Shown here piece after piece: positions 7,577-15,436 of a stretch of DNA of 64,000 nt (its first letter is position 1; each line of letters starts with the position of its first letter). Made by a program: the position numbers and the translations under genes. The notes below the pieces were generated by a model. It was not told where the DNA came from, searched no databases, and worked only from the letters and a program-made list of their open reading frames with translations. Source of the stretch: Nocardia brasiliensis ATCC 700358 (lineage in GTDB: Bacteria > Actinomycetota > Actinomycetes > Mycobacteriales > Mycobacteriaceae); the NCBI RefSeq assembly GCF_000250675.2, contig NC_018681.1, positions 4,898,001 through 4,962,000 on the forward strand. The letters are read 5' to 3'.

Positions 7577-9022
7577 TTATTCGCTCGAATCACGAACCGG
7601 CAGACCGTATATCCGCTGCTCGAACTCGGCTCGATCGGCGGCCCGGAAGCGGCCTCGGTAGTCCAGACCGCGTTCCACCGAGACCCAGCGCACCAGCGAG
7701 TGCAGCGGACGCATCTCGTCGTGCACGAACCCGGGGCGGGGCCTGCTCATCAAGCCCACCTCGGTGACGCGCGAGGCGCCGGCCAGGGTGAGTGCGCGCC
7801 CGAGCTGCTTGCCGCGGTGCCACGGATACACGGCGACGGTCTGCGTGTCTCGGTGCACCGCCGCCACGGCGTCCGCCAGCCGCGCGACAGAATAGACGTA
7901 GGCGGTCCGGCCCAGCGGGTGTTCCAGTTCCGGTGTCTCCCCCGGCGGGACAGTCACCACCGTCCAGTCGGACCCGGCGCTCTGCCGGACCCGGTACCCG
8001 TCGAACCGGGCCTCCTGTCGCGCCCGGGTGATGTGCGCCTGTGCGTCCACGGTCCGAAAACCGCACGGAAGCCGTTGCGCCACATGCTCGAGCCCGCGCA
8101 CGAGACCGGCGGCGAAGACGTCGCCGTCGCCTTCCACAAAGATCCGCTGCGGACTGAAGCAGGCCTCCTGCTCATAGACGCTCAGGTCGTACGCCGCGCG
8201 CACCGCGACGTCCGCCCAGCCGCCGTCGTCGGCACCGATCAAGATGATGCTCTCTTTCGGGCCGAACTCCACCAGCTCGGTCCCGACCGGGATCCGCGGC
8301 TTGATCGCCGCGATCGAGGAGTGTTTTCCCCACGCGCACACCACATCCGAAGCGTCGATGAAATCCTGCTCCACCGGATCACCGCCGGGCCAATAGAGTA
8401 CGGAGAGCGCGCGGGTGAGCGGATGCCAGGGATCGACGTCGGCGAAGGTGCGGGCGAAGGCGAGCGTCGAGACCAGATCGCGGCGCGGCAGTTTCGCGAC
8501 GGTCACGTTCTTCGTGAGCAACCCGCGAATCACCGTGAACAACCCGGCCAGCGGAACATTGCCGACCATCAAATGCAGTACGCGCCCTTTGGGCAACGCC
8601 CGCAGGAAGATCGACTGCTTGGGCAGCCAATCATCGAGCAGCAGCGGATTGTCCAGGTCTGTCTCGACGATGTCATAGAGCTTGGCCCGAGCGCAGGCGC
8701 GCGCGATCCGCGTGTAGTCGTCCTCGATCATCGTCTCGTGGTAGCCGGTGATCCGTGCCGCCAGCGCGACGGCGTCGCGGCGGCCGGGGTAGCCGGGATC
8801 GCCCCACAACCGGCCGACCCGCTCGAGGAAAACCGTGATCTCGTCCAGGTGCAGCTCGGCGAGCGCATCTCGTTGCGTCTTCAGCACGTCCCGGACCAGT
8901 TCGGCGGTCGGCCGGGGAATCGTGATCCGCCAACCCGATTCGTAGGTGACTACGAGCGGTTCGACCCCGCTGTCGGCCACCGTCTCGCCGTTCACGAGAA
9001 TCGGCAACGCTACCTCGTGCAT
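7577..9022 (-). CDS. luxC: LuxC-like acyl-CoA/acyl-protein reductase
   Basis: A 481-aa member of the LuxC family. VGNVPLAGLF forms the typical LuxC nucleotide-binding region, and FGPKESIILIG leads to the catalytic cysteine C288 in VYEQEACFSPQ, which corresponds to Cys286 of Vibrio LuxC. LuxC reduces acyl-enzyme or acyl-CoA to aldehyde with NADPH. ATG 9022 gives the family's usual N-terminus (MHEVALPILVNG) and overlaps the upstream gene by 13 bp. The longer ORF start 84 bp upstream would add a low-complexity leader. With LuxE and LuxD on the opposite strand it reconstitutes a complete fatty-acid-reductase set. Confidence 0.9.
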   Translation of the reverse strand: MHEVALPILVNGETVADSGVEPLVVTYESGWRITIPRPTAELVRDVLKTQRDALAELHLDEITVFLERVGRLWGDPGYPGRRDAVALAARITGYHETMIEDDYTRIARACARAKLYDIVETDLDNPLLLDDWLPKQSIFLRALPKGRVLHLMVGNVPLAGLFTVIRGLLTKNVTVAKLPRRDLVSTLAFARTFADVDPWHPLTRALSVLYWPGGDPVEQDFIDASDVVCAWGKHSSIAAIKPRIPVGTELVEFGPKESIILIGADDGGWADVAVRAAYDLSVYEQEACFSPQRIFVEGDGDVFAAGLVRGLEHVAQRLPCGFRTVDAQAHITRARQEARFDGYRVRQSAGSDWTVVTVPPGETPELEHPLGRTAYVYSVARLADAVAAVHRDTQTVAVYPWHRGKQLGRALTLAGASRVTEVGLMSRPRPGFVHDEMRPLHSLVRWVSVERGLDYRGRFRAADRAEFEQRIYGLPVRDSSE

Positions 9023-10320
9023 CCGGCACTCCCGGCCTGTTCGCTCGGCAGCAGCTCCAGCACACCGCCCGCGCGGAAGGTCTCCTGCACGACGAGCCGC
9101 ACCCACTGGGCGTACCGAATCACGTGGCGTAGGTTGTCCACCGCGAAGCGGCGCTCGGGATCATGCGACAGCCGGACCACCCGGAAGTCACCCATCATCG
9201 GCGGCAGTGTGTGTTCGGCGCGGTCACGGTGGTAACTCACTTCGAACGCCGAACGGCCGCCGGTCGAGCACCCGACGGTCTGATGACCGCGGTAGTGGGT
9301 GTCCTCGTTGAAAAAGATCATGTTGTCGGCGGCCTTCTCGACCCATTCGCCGCGCAGGCAACCGTCGCCGAAATAGTTCACCACCGCTTTGCGCTTCAGC
9401 TTGATCATCCGGGCCCGCAATGTCGCACGCAGGCGCTGCTCCGACTCGTGCCCCAGTTGCTCGGCGAAGCGGGCCAGGGCCAGGCCCTCATCGATCACCG
9501 TATGCGTGAAGAACTGGTCGGACGCGTCCAGCTCGCCGGGGCGGTCGAGCAGCACCCCGCGCACGCAGGTGACCGTCACATGATCGACCGCGAGGGCGCG
9601 ATCGCGCACCGCGCACCGCATCAGCGCCTCGACCAGCTCCTTGGATTGCCCACGGGCGGTGAGGCATTGCCTGGTGGCCGCGGGCAGCCAGCGCGCGGCC
9701 ACGCGCGTGTCGGGCAGGCCGGGTGCGATTTCGGTCAGCCCCTCGACCACCTGGCCGGGCAGTTCGGTCCAACTCACCTGCGCGCGGGCGAGCAGACCCT
9801 CTGTGCGATGCCATTTCGCACCGTCGATCACGGAATACCTGAAGTAGTCCCGTTCGACGTGTTCCCTGACCATCCGGGTGCGATCGGCGAGTTCCAGGAG
9901 GGGCAGGTGATCCAGTGTCCTCGGCTGGCCGATCGACAGCAGGTAACCGCCCAGCCGTTGCGCCAGCACCGCACGCACCGCACGCAGCGAGAATTCACCG
10001 TCGAGTTGTTCGAGACCGATTCCGGCGCGTCGCAGCACGGCCAGCCCGAGGACGAGTTCCGCGTCGGCCTCGGTCCACGTTCCGTACGGACGTGCCTCGA
10101 CCACGGTCAGCGCGTCCCGGAATTCCTTTCGGCCGTGCCAGGTCCCGTCGAAACGCAGCCAGTGATGCCTGCTGAAGATCAACGTGGCGCCCGCGGCCCG
10201 GATCAGCTCCCGCACCGAGTCCGCGGCATCGTCTGCGGCACAACGGGACAACAGTCCGGTGACGTCATCCAGCGCCGACGTGCTCGTCGGTATGGTCTCG
10301 ATCGACACGATCGGCTCCAA
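9010..10320 (-). CDS. Unrecognised 436-aa protein, first gene of lux-like minus operon
   Basis: I do not recognise the family. The protein is soluble with no signal peptide or membrane segment. It has mixed acidic/basic helices in the first 330 residues, then a Cys/His-containing section (NMIFFNEDTHYRGHQ, GCSTGG, SYHRDRAEH) followed by a C-terminal helix. An ATG at 10320 faces the divergent promoter region; its 3' end overlaps luxC by 13 bp, so it is firmly part of the operon. It might be a tailoring enzyme or a dimer-like partner of the LuxA-type oxygenase, but nothing in the sequence proves that. Confidence 0.7.
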   Translation of the reverse strand: MEPIVSIETIPTSTSALDDVTGLLSRCAADDAADSVRELIRAAGATLIFSRHHWLRFDGTWHGRKEFRDALTVVEARPYGTWTEADAELVLGLAVLRRAGIGLEQLDGEFSLRAVRAVLAQRLGGYLLSIGQPRTLDHLPLLELADRTRMVREHVERDYFRYSVIDGAKWHRTEGLLARAQVSWTELPGQVVEGLTEIAPGLPDTRVAARWLPAATRQCLTARGQSKELVEALMRCAVRDRALAVDHVTVTCVRGVLLDRPGELDASDQFFTHTVIDEGLALARFAEQLGHESEQRLRATLRARMIKLKRKAVVNYFGDGCLRGEWVEKAADNMIFFNEDTHYRGHQTVGCSTGGRSAFEVSYHRDRAEHTLPPMMGDFRVVRLSHDPERRFAVDNLRHVIRYAQWVRLVVQETFRAGGVLELLPSEQAGSAGCTR

Positions 10321-10406
10321 TCAGAGGTACGCGGTGCGTACGGGAATTGCTGGGGAGCACTGCGCCGAAACTATCACCGAATTTTCACTGACGCGATAAC
10401 CCGAAA

Positions 10407-10425
10407 GTCACATCGAGTATGTGAC
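10407..10425. promoter_or_regulatory. Candidate operator in divergent lux-like promoter region
   Basis: A perfect palindrome GTCACAT-CGAGT-ATGTGAC lies in the 283-bp gap between the minus and plus lux-like transcripts, in the only locally AT-richer stretch. Its position between two divergent operons makes it a candidate shared regulator site. No regulator gene lies within the lux-like locus. Confidence 0.45.
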
Positions 10426-10603
10426 CGATGACTCGGCGAATACCGCGCCGTCGTACGAATGACGTTACCCGGCGCGCGTTTTCGAATATCGAATCGCGGT
10501 AAGTGTGCCGAACGGAGCATTGACAGCGCCTGCGGAATTCCCGTTTGGTGGACAGGGAGCACGAACTGGCCGAGAAACTCTGGCACGAGGAGCCCTGGGA
10601 ACA

Positions 10604-10825
10604 ATGCGAGTGTGGATCGAACGCGCGCTCTGCCAAGGTGCGGAGCTGTGCTGCGAACATGCCGCGGCGGTGTTCGCGACGGACGACGAATATGTGGCGT
10701 ACGTGAAGGCGGACGTCGGCGCCGACTGCGCGCACAAGGCGCTGCTCGTGCCCGGCGAACACGAGGAACAGGTGCGCCGCGCCGAGGCAGAATGCCCGTC
10801 ACGCTGCATCAACATCATCGACTGA
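10604..10825 (+). CDS. Small ferredoxin, 3Fe-4S type with extra cysteines
   Basis: A 73-aa protein starting at ATG 10604 (GAGGAGCCCTGGGA upstream). It has the single-cluster actinomycete ferredoxin layout: C10-x5-C16, then ECP with C64. It is unusual in that C17, C42 and C68 are also cysteines; the common motif CPxxA is CPSRC here, so a 4Fe-4S or switchable cluster is possible. It opens the plus-strand arm (ferredoxin-luxE-luxD; 24 bp to luxE). It probably delivers electrons to an oxygenase, but no P450 is visible nearby, so its partner is unknown. Confidence 0.8.
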   Translation: MRVWIERALCQGAELCCEHAAAVFATDDEYVAYVKADVGADCAHKALLVPGEHEEQVRRAEAECPSRCINIID

Positions 10826-10849
10826 CCGGGCGCCGGCCGAGGACAGACC

Positions 10850-11983
10850 ATGACAACGCACGCCAAGGTCACCGTCATAGACTCCATTCGGGCGATCGAT
10901 GACCTGATCCATCAGCGCGACGATGCTTTCACGCTCGCCGGGGCCGAGCTCAATGAACTCCGCGACGAATTGATGCGCGCCGCGGTCCGCCACCATTGGC
11001 AGCACTGCGCGTCCTACCGGCGCTATGCCGAAGCCAACGAATGGTCGCTTTCCCGGCTGGACCTGCCCGGTTTCATCGAATCGTTGCCGCTGATACCGGC
11101 CTCGGTGTTCAAGCGTCACGACGTTTCGAGCTGTGCGCCCGAAAAGGTGGTGCAGGTCTGCACCAGCAGCGGTACCCGGGGTACGAAAAGCCGGATATAT
11201 CGCGACGGAACCACCCTGGAACGTTTTGTCGGCAGCATCGATCAGGGCAGCCGGCTCGCGCTACCGAATCCCGACATCGAACGGCAGCTGTTCGTACTGG
11301 GGCCGGACACCGGCGAGGCCGGCGATCTCTGGTTCTCCTACGTACTGAGCATCGTGGATCTGCTGCATCCCACCCGATTCTTCGTCACCGCGGGCATTTT
11401 CCGGATCGACGAGGTGATCGACGCGTTGCTCGACGAGTCGGTCGAGCGGCCGGTGGTGATCGGACCACCGGTCCTGGTGCGGGATCTCGCAACAGCGCTG
11501 CGCGAACGCGGCATCGATCCCGGCCTCGGTGCGCGCAATGGTCTCGTCATCACCGCGGGCGGCTGGAAGCGCGCGAACGCGACGGCGATGTCCCGGCGGG
11601 ACTTCGAGGAATTCGTCACGGCCGCTTTCGGTTTGGCCGGCGACGCGCCGATCCGCGACTGCTACAACGCGGTCGAGCTGAACACCGTGCTGTTCGAATG
11701 CCGGTTCCGGGCCAAACACGTGCCCGCATGGCTGCATACGAGTGCGCGGGATCCGGCGACAATGCGGCCGCTGCCGCCTGGCGAGGTGGGCGTGCTCGCG
11801 TTCTGCGACGCCTCCCCCACCAGCTATCCGGGATTCGTGGCGACCGATGATCTGGGCTCGGTGTCGCGCGAGGGAAGTTGCCCGTGCGGCAACGACTCCG
11901 CGGTGCTCACCGTGGTGCGCCGCATCGCGACGGCCGAAACTCGCGGCTGCGCCCTACGACTCGACGCCGAGGTCATCCGATGA
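10850..11983 (+). CDS. luxE: LuxE-like acyl-protein synthetase
   Basis: A 377-aa LuxE-family protein, the same size as Vibrio/Photobacterium LuxE. The SSGTRGTKSR loop (residues ~104-113) is the adenylate-forming ATP site, and FFVTAGIF and GPPVLVRDLA follow the family pattern. The C-terminal cysteine C367 in RGCALRL sits where LuxE carries the acyl-accepting cysteine (362-364). LuxE activates a carboxylic acid with ATP and hands it to LuxC. PaaK-type CoA ligase is the nearest alternative but lacks this C-terminal cysteine. The stop overlaps the luxD start (ATGA), showing coupling. Confidence 0.9.
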   Translation: MTTHAKVTVIDSIRAIDDLIHQRDDAFTLAGAELNELRDELMRAAVRHHWQHCASYRRYAEANEWSLSRLDLPGFIESLPLIPASVFKRHDVSSCAPEKVVQVCTSSGTRGTKSRIYRDGTTLERFVGSIDQGSRLALPNPDIERQLFVLGPDTGEAGDLWFSYVLSIVDLLHPTRFFVTAGIFRIDEVIDALLDESVERPVVIGPPVLVRDLATALRERGIDPGLGARNGLVITAGGWKRANATAMSRRDFEEFVTAAFGLAGDAPIRDCYNAVELNTVLFECRFRAKHVPAWLHTSARDPATMRPLPPGEVGVLAFCDASPTSYPGFVATDDLGSVSREGSCPCGNDSAVLTVVRRIATAETRGCALRLDAEVIR

Positions 11984-12987
11984 CGACTGCACCAGTAGGA
12001 CAACGCCGTTCGACCACTCCGGTGACCGTCCGGTCGGAGCGGTTCGAACTGCCCACGCCCCGCGGCATGTTGCGTGGCCTGCGCCAATACCAGCCCGACA
12101 ACCACGATCCGGTCGGCCGCGTCATCGTGGCGCCGCCGTTCGGCACGGTGATGCGGCGCGGCCGTGGCATCGCCCTCTACTTTCTCCTCAACGGGTTCGA
12201 CGTCATTCGCTACGACCCCACCAATCATGTGGGCGAAAGCGACGGAACTATCCGGGAATTGACCCCCGATGCCCTCGCCGCGGATCTGGCGCTGGTGCAC
12301 GACTGGGTCGCGACCTCCGGCCCGCGCCGCGGGCCCGCCGCCCTGTTCACCGCGAGTATCGCCTCGCGCATCGCATTCGCGACGGCCGCGCGGTCGGGTC
12401 GGCGTCCGGTCGCGATCGGCGCCATCTCCGCTGTGGTCGACATGCAGGCCACCATCGCGGCGGCCAACGACCAGGACTTCATCGGGCAGTGGCTGCGCGG
12501 CGAGCAGACCGATCCCGACCGCACCGCGCTCGTCCTCGACCACGAGGTGAAATGGCGGTTCGTGCAGCGGTTGGTCGAATTGGGCTGGCACACCACCGAG
12601 TCCACCCGCGTCGATATCCGATCGATCGGGTCTGTGCCGATTCTGGCGGTCCAGGGCAGCCGCGACTCCTGGGTCGATCTGCGCGCCGTGGCGGATGCCT
12701 TCCGCGACCACGCGTCGGCCGACATCGTCGTGCTGTCCGATGCCACGCACGAACTCAACACCGCGAGTGCCCGCACGGCGCTCGCCGAACTGGTTCGCTT
12801 CTTCCGGCCCGCGCCCGCGACCGGCGATCCCGTCCTCGCCCCGACCTTCGCGCACGTCGTCGCGCAGAACAAGGGCGAGCGACAGATCGACCGGTCGCAG
12901 CCGGACGGTTTCGCCGTGGAAGTCACCCATTGCGCACCGTTCGACTACGACTTGGGCCCGGGTGCCTCTTCGGCCCCCACCACGTGA
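11980..12987 (+). CDS. luxD: LuxD-like acyl transferase/thioesterase
   Basis: A 335-aa alpha/beta hydrolase that follows LuxD closely. YDPTNHVGESDG matches the LuxD motif YD..HHVG.S.G. The nucleophile is S126 in FTASIASR, the acid is D229 in SRDSWVD, and the base is H257 in DATHELN; these equal Ser114/Asp211/His241 of Vibrio LuxD. LuxD releases fatty acid from acyl-ACP for LuxE. ATG 11980 overlaps the luxE stop. The last 14 codons overlap, tail to tail, the end of the antiporter gene of the fluorine locus, an unusual physical join between two gene clusters. Confidence 0.9.
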   Translation: MTTAPVGQRRSTTPVTVRSERFELPTPRGMLRGLRQYQPDNHDPVGRVIVAPPFGTVMRRGRGIALYFLLNGFDVIRYDPTNHVGESDGTIRELTPDALAADLALVHDWVATSGPRRGPAALFTASIASRIAFATAARSGRRPVAIGAISAVVDMQATIAAANDQDFIGQWLRGEQTDPDRTALVLDHEVKWRFVQRLVELGWHTTESTRVDIRSIGSVPILAVQGSRDSWVDLRAVADAFRDHASADIVVLSDATHELNTASARTALAELVRFFRPAPATGDPVLAPTFAHVVAQNKGERQIDRSQPDGFAVEVTHCAPFDYDLGPGASSAPTT

Positions 12988-14375
12988 TCGGCCGCGCCGG
13001 TACCGTCGTGGGTTGCCGCGGCGCCGTTGTCCGACGTCGCCGCAGCATGATTCGACGCCGTGGCGAGCAGCGGCGGACGCGGCGTTCGCGGGAACGCGTA
13101 GTCCAGCCACATGCCGGCCAGCGAGGACGTCACAATGGAGAGCACCACGATGCTGGTGAAGAATTCCTCGTTGATGAGACCCGCGGACAAGGTGACGGTG
13201 GCCAGCACGATTCCCGGGCCACCACGTGCGTTCAGCGCGACGGCGAAATTCTTGGCGTGCCGGTTCGATTCGCCCACCGCGCGCGCGGCGGCCCAGATGC
13301 TGAGCCCCTTGACCGCGGTTGCCGTCAGCAAGAAGGCGGCGAAGAACACGAGGTCGAAATTGCGTGCCAGATCGAGTTGCATGCCCACCCCGGCGAAGTA
13401 GATCGGGATGAAGAACGCCAGCGAGAAGTCCTTGATCGTATCCCATGCGCCTGCGCCCGGCGTCGACTCTCCGTCTTGATTACTTTGCGGCGCAATGACA
13501 TCGGAGGAAGCGATGCCGGCCAGCAGTGCGCCGAAGATGGCGTTGATCCCGAGGAATACACACGAAAGGACCAGCGCGAGTGCGAATACCAGCCGGAACG
13601 CGATCGGGTTCGCCTTCTCCATCAGATTCGCCTTGCTCGCGGCCAGCCGGTTGAACAACCACTTGCCGGCCAGCAGCAGCGCCGTGATGAAGACCAGGCT
13701 GACGATCACCTGATACGCCATCGCACCCGTACCGTGTAGCTGCAGCAGTGAGCCGAGCCCGAACGTCTTCTGGTCGCCCTGGACCAGGCTGAACGTCACG
13801 GCGAGCGCCACATACAGCACGACGTCCTCGAGCAGCGCCACCGCCAGGACGACCCGGGCGAAGCTGGTGTTGAGCAACCCGAGGTCGAGCATTATTCGCG
13901 AAATGACCGGAATGCTGGTGACCGCGAAGGCGATTCCGAAGATGAGGGCGAAGGTGGCGTCGGTCCCGTGCGGGCCGGAGTAGTCGGCGTGGTCGAGCGC
14001 GAGGGCCACCCCGACCCCGAGCACCATCGGAATCACCAGCCCGGCCGCGGCCAGCGCCGCCACGGTGCGCTGCTTGCCCGGATTGCGATAGGTCATGACC
14101 TCTCGCCCGGCCAGGAACATCAGCAGCAGCAGTCCGAACTCATTGAGCATCTGGATTCCGGCGTGGACGACGCCGTCGGCGGGGAACAGTTGGCTCGCCA
14201 CACCCGGCGCCACCTGCCCGAACACCGTGGGCCCGAGGAACAGTCCACCGAGGATCTCTCCGATCACCGGCGGCTGGCGCAGTTTCGCACAGATCTGCGC
14301 ACCGAGATGGGCGGCGACGAGGATGATGATCAGTGCGATGAACAGACTGGCGAAATCGCCACGGGACAGCGACAT
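12945..14375 (-). CDS. CPA2-family cation:proton antiporter (FlH-like)
   Basis: A 476-aa protein with about 12 membrane segments. GEILGGLFLGP, LMFLAGREVM and the FGIAFAVTSIPV..ILLDLGL-type region are typical of KefB/CPA2 Na+(K+)/H+ antiporters. The Asp-Asp ion-site pair is not obvious; a GIASSDVIAPQ loop lies in the second half. The C-terminus is a long polar Ala/Asn/His tail. ATG 14375 is chosen for its GGAGGG RBS. It is the last gene of the SAHH-flA transcript. The Streptomyces cattleya fluorine cluster also carries an antiporter (flH), so a role in ion/fluoride balance is plausible. Confidence 0.85.
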   Translation of the reverse strand: MSLSRGDFASLFIALIIILVAAHLGAQICAKLRQPPVIGEILGGLFLGPTVFGQVAPGVASQLFPADGVVHAGIQMLNEFGLLLLMFLAGREVMTYRNPGKQRTVAALAAAGLVIPMVLGVGVALALDHADYSGPHGTDATFALIFGIAFAVTSIPVISRIMLDLGLLNTSFARVVLAVALLEDVVLYVALAVTFSLVQGDQKTFGLGSLLQLHGTGAMAYQVIVSLVFITALLLAGKWLFNRLAASKANLMEKANPIAFRLVFALALVLSCVFLGINAIFGALLAGIASSDVIAPQSNQDGESTPGAGAWDTIKDFSLAFFIPIYFAGVGMQLDLARNFDLVFFAAFLLTATAVKGLSIWAAARAVGESNRHAKNFAVALNARGGPGIVLATVTLSAGLINEEFFTSIVVLSIVTSSLAGMWLDYAFPRTPRPPLLATASNHAAATSDNGAAATHDGTGAADHVVGAEEAPGPKS

Positions 14376-14445
14376 TTGACCCTCCTTGCAGGCCGATGCC
14401 GGCGGCCTGCCGGAACTCGCCCGGCCGGCCGCCGACAGTGCTGGA

Positions 14446-15348
14446 TCAGCCCACCTTGACCTGCACGCTGATACCGGCCTTGAGGTTGTAGGGATAGGCC
14501 AGACTCGCCGCGTTGCGCGCCAACGCCAGATAGCCGCGGCTCGACAGATACGCGACCGCCGCCCCGATTTCCCCCGCATCGGCGAAAGTCGGGCTCAGCG
14601 GCAACTCGAACGGCAGCACGCCGTCGAGGGTGATCCGCAGTTTGGTGCCGTACCCGACGCCGAGCTTCTCCAGATCGGTGCGATGAATGTTGGTCCACAC
14701 GTTGCCGAACGGATGATCGATGTTGGTCACGTACCCGACGAGGTCGTGGTCGGCGACCAGTTCGGGATCCTTCCGTTCGAATCGGACGATCTCGTCGTCG
14801 GCGAGGCGCCGCCCGACCTTCTCCAGCGGGAAGCCCGCGGCGAGATGCGCCGACGGCAGCGCGACCATCTCACGGCTGTAGAAGGTCGGCTCCGGCTGCT
14901 CCGGAATGACTTCGGGCGAAGACACCTCGTAGGCTTCCAGATACCCGTGCTCCTTGATGACCGTGGTGAGCAGGCCGTTGTTCGGTGCGATGTAGATGTA
15001 GGAACCTTCCTTTCGTTCGAAACCCGCACCCGAGCCGGCCCACTGCCCGCGGGCGCCGCCCTTGGAGGCATGCGCGATCCGCAACGCGACCGACCGCGCA
15101 GTGGTGCCGGTCGCCGGGTATGTCGTGGTCGCGAACACCGTCCCCTCGGGGAACAGCCGCGGCAGATCGACGATGTACCGTGCACCCTCCTCCACGTCCC
15201 ACGGCTGCATGGTGTGGCAGATGTCCACGATCGTGACATCCGGGCATACGCTGAGCATCAGCCCCTTGCACTGTGCCACCGAGTCGTCGGTGATGCCGAG
15301 GTCGCTCATGAAAGCGATGATTGGACGGCGACCATTTGTTGTTGTCAC
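14446..15348 (-). CDS. flA: Fluorinase (5'-fluoro-5'-deoxyadenosine synthase)
   Basis: A 300-aa enzyme that joins fluoride to SAM to give 5'-fluoro-5'-deoxyadenosine and L-methionine. It aligns without gaps to Streptomyces cattleya FlA for the first ~190 residues. D16, W50, Y77, T80, F156 and S158 all lie at identical numbers, followed by DHPFGN and SRGYLALARNAASLAYPY. The fluorinase-specific loop (residues ~93-114, KGGARGQWAGSGAGFER), absent from ordinary DUF62 SAM hydroxide adenosyltransferases, is intact, so this is a true fluorinase rather than a SAM hydrolase. The start is GTG 15348, with AAGGAG 8-9 nt upstream. It is preceded by the SAH hydrolase gene on the same strand. Confidence 0.97.
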   Translation of the reverse strand: MTTTNGRRPIIAFMSDLGITDDSVAQCKGLMLSVCPDVTIVDICHTMQPWDVEEGARYIVDLPRLFPEGTVFATTTYPATGTTARSVALRIAHASKGGARGQWAGSGAGFERKEGSYIYIAPNNGLLTTVIKEHGYLEAYEVSSPEVIPEQPEPTFYSREMVALPSAHLAAGFPLEKVGRRLADDEIVRFERKDPELVADHDLVGYVTNIDHPFGNVWTNIHRTDLEKLGVGYGTKLRITLDGVLPFELPLSPTFADAGEIGAAVAYLSSRGYLALARNAASLAYPYNLKAGISVQVKVG

Positions 15349-15436
15349 TGACCCGCTCCTTCTGAATTACTGTGCGGTGAATTCCGCCACCTCCACGGGC
15401 GGAAATCTCGATGCCCGGTAGCCGCCCGGGCGGGCG

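Noticed and set aside
10850..11983. Interpretation of luxE as a phenylacetate-CoA ligase
   Set aside because: Length, C-terminal RGCALRL cysteine and adjacency to LuxC/LuxD match LuxE.
14446..15348. Interpretation as a plain SAM hydroxide adenosyltransferase (DUF62)
   Set aside because: The fluorinase-only loop GGARGQWAGSGAGFER and D16/Y77/T80/F156/S158 at identical positions, with flB-like and transaldolase neighbours, fit fluorinase.
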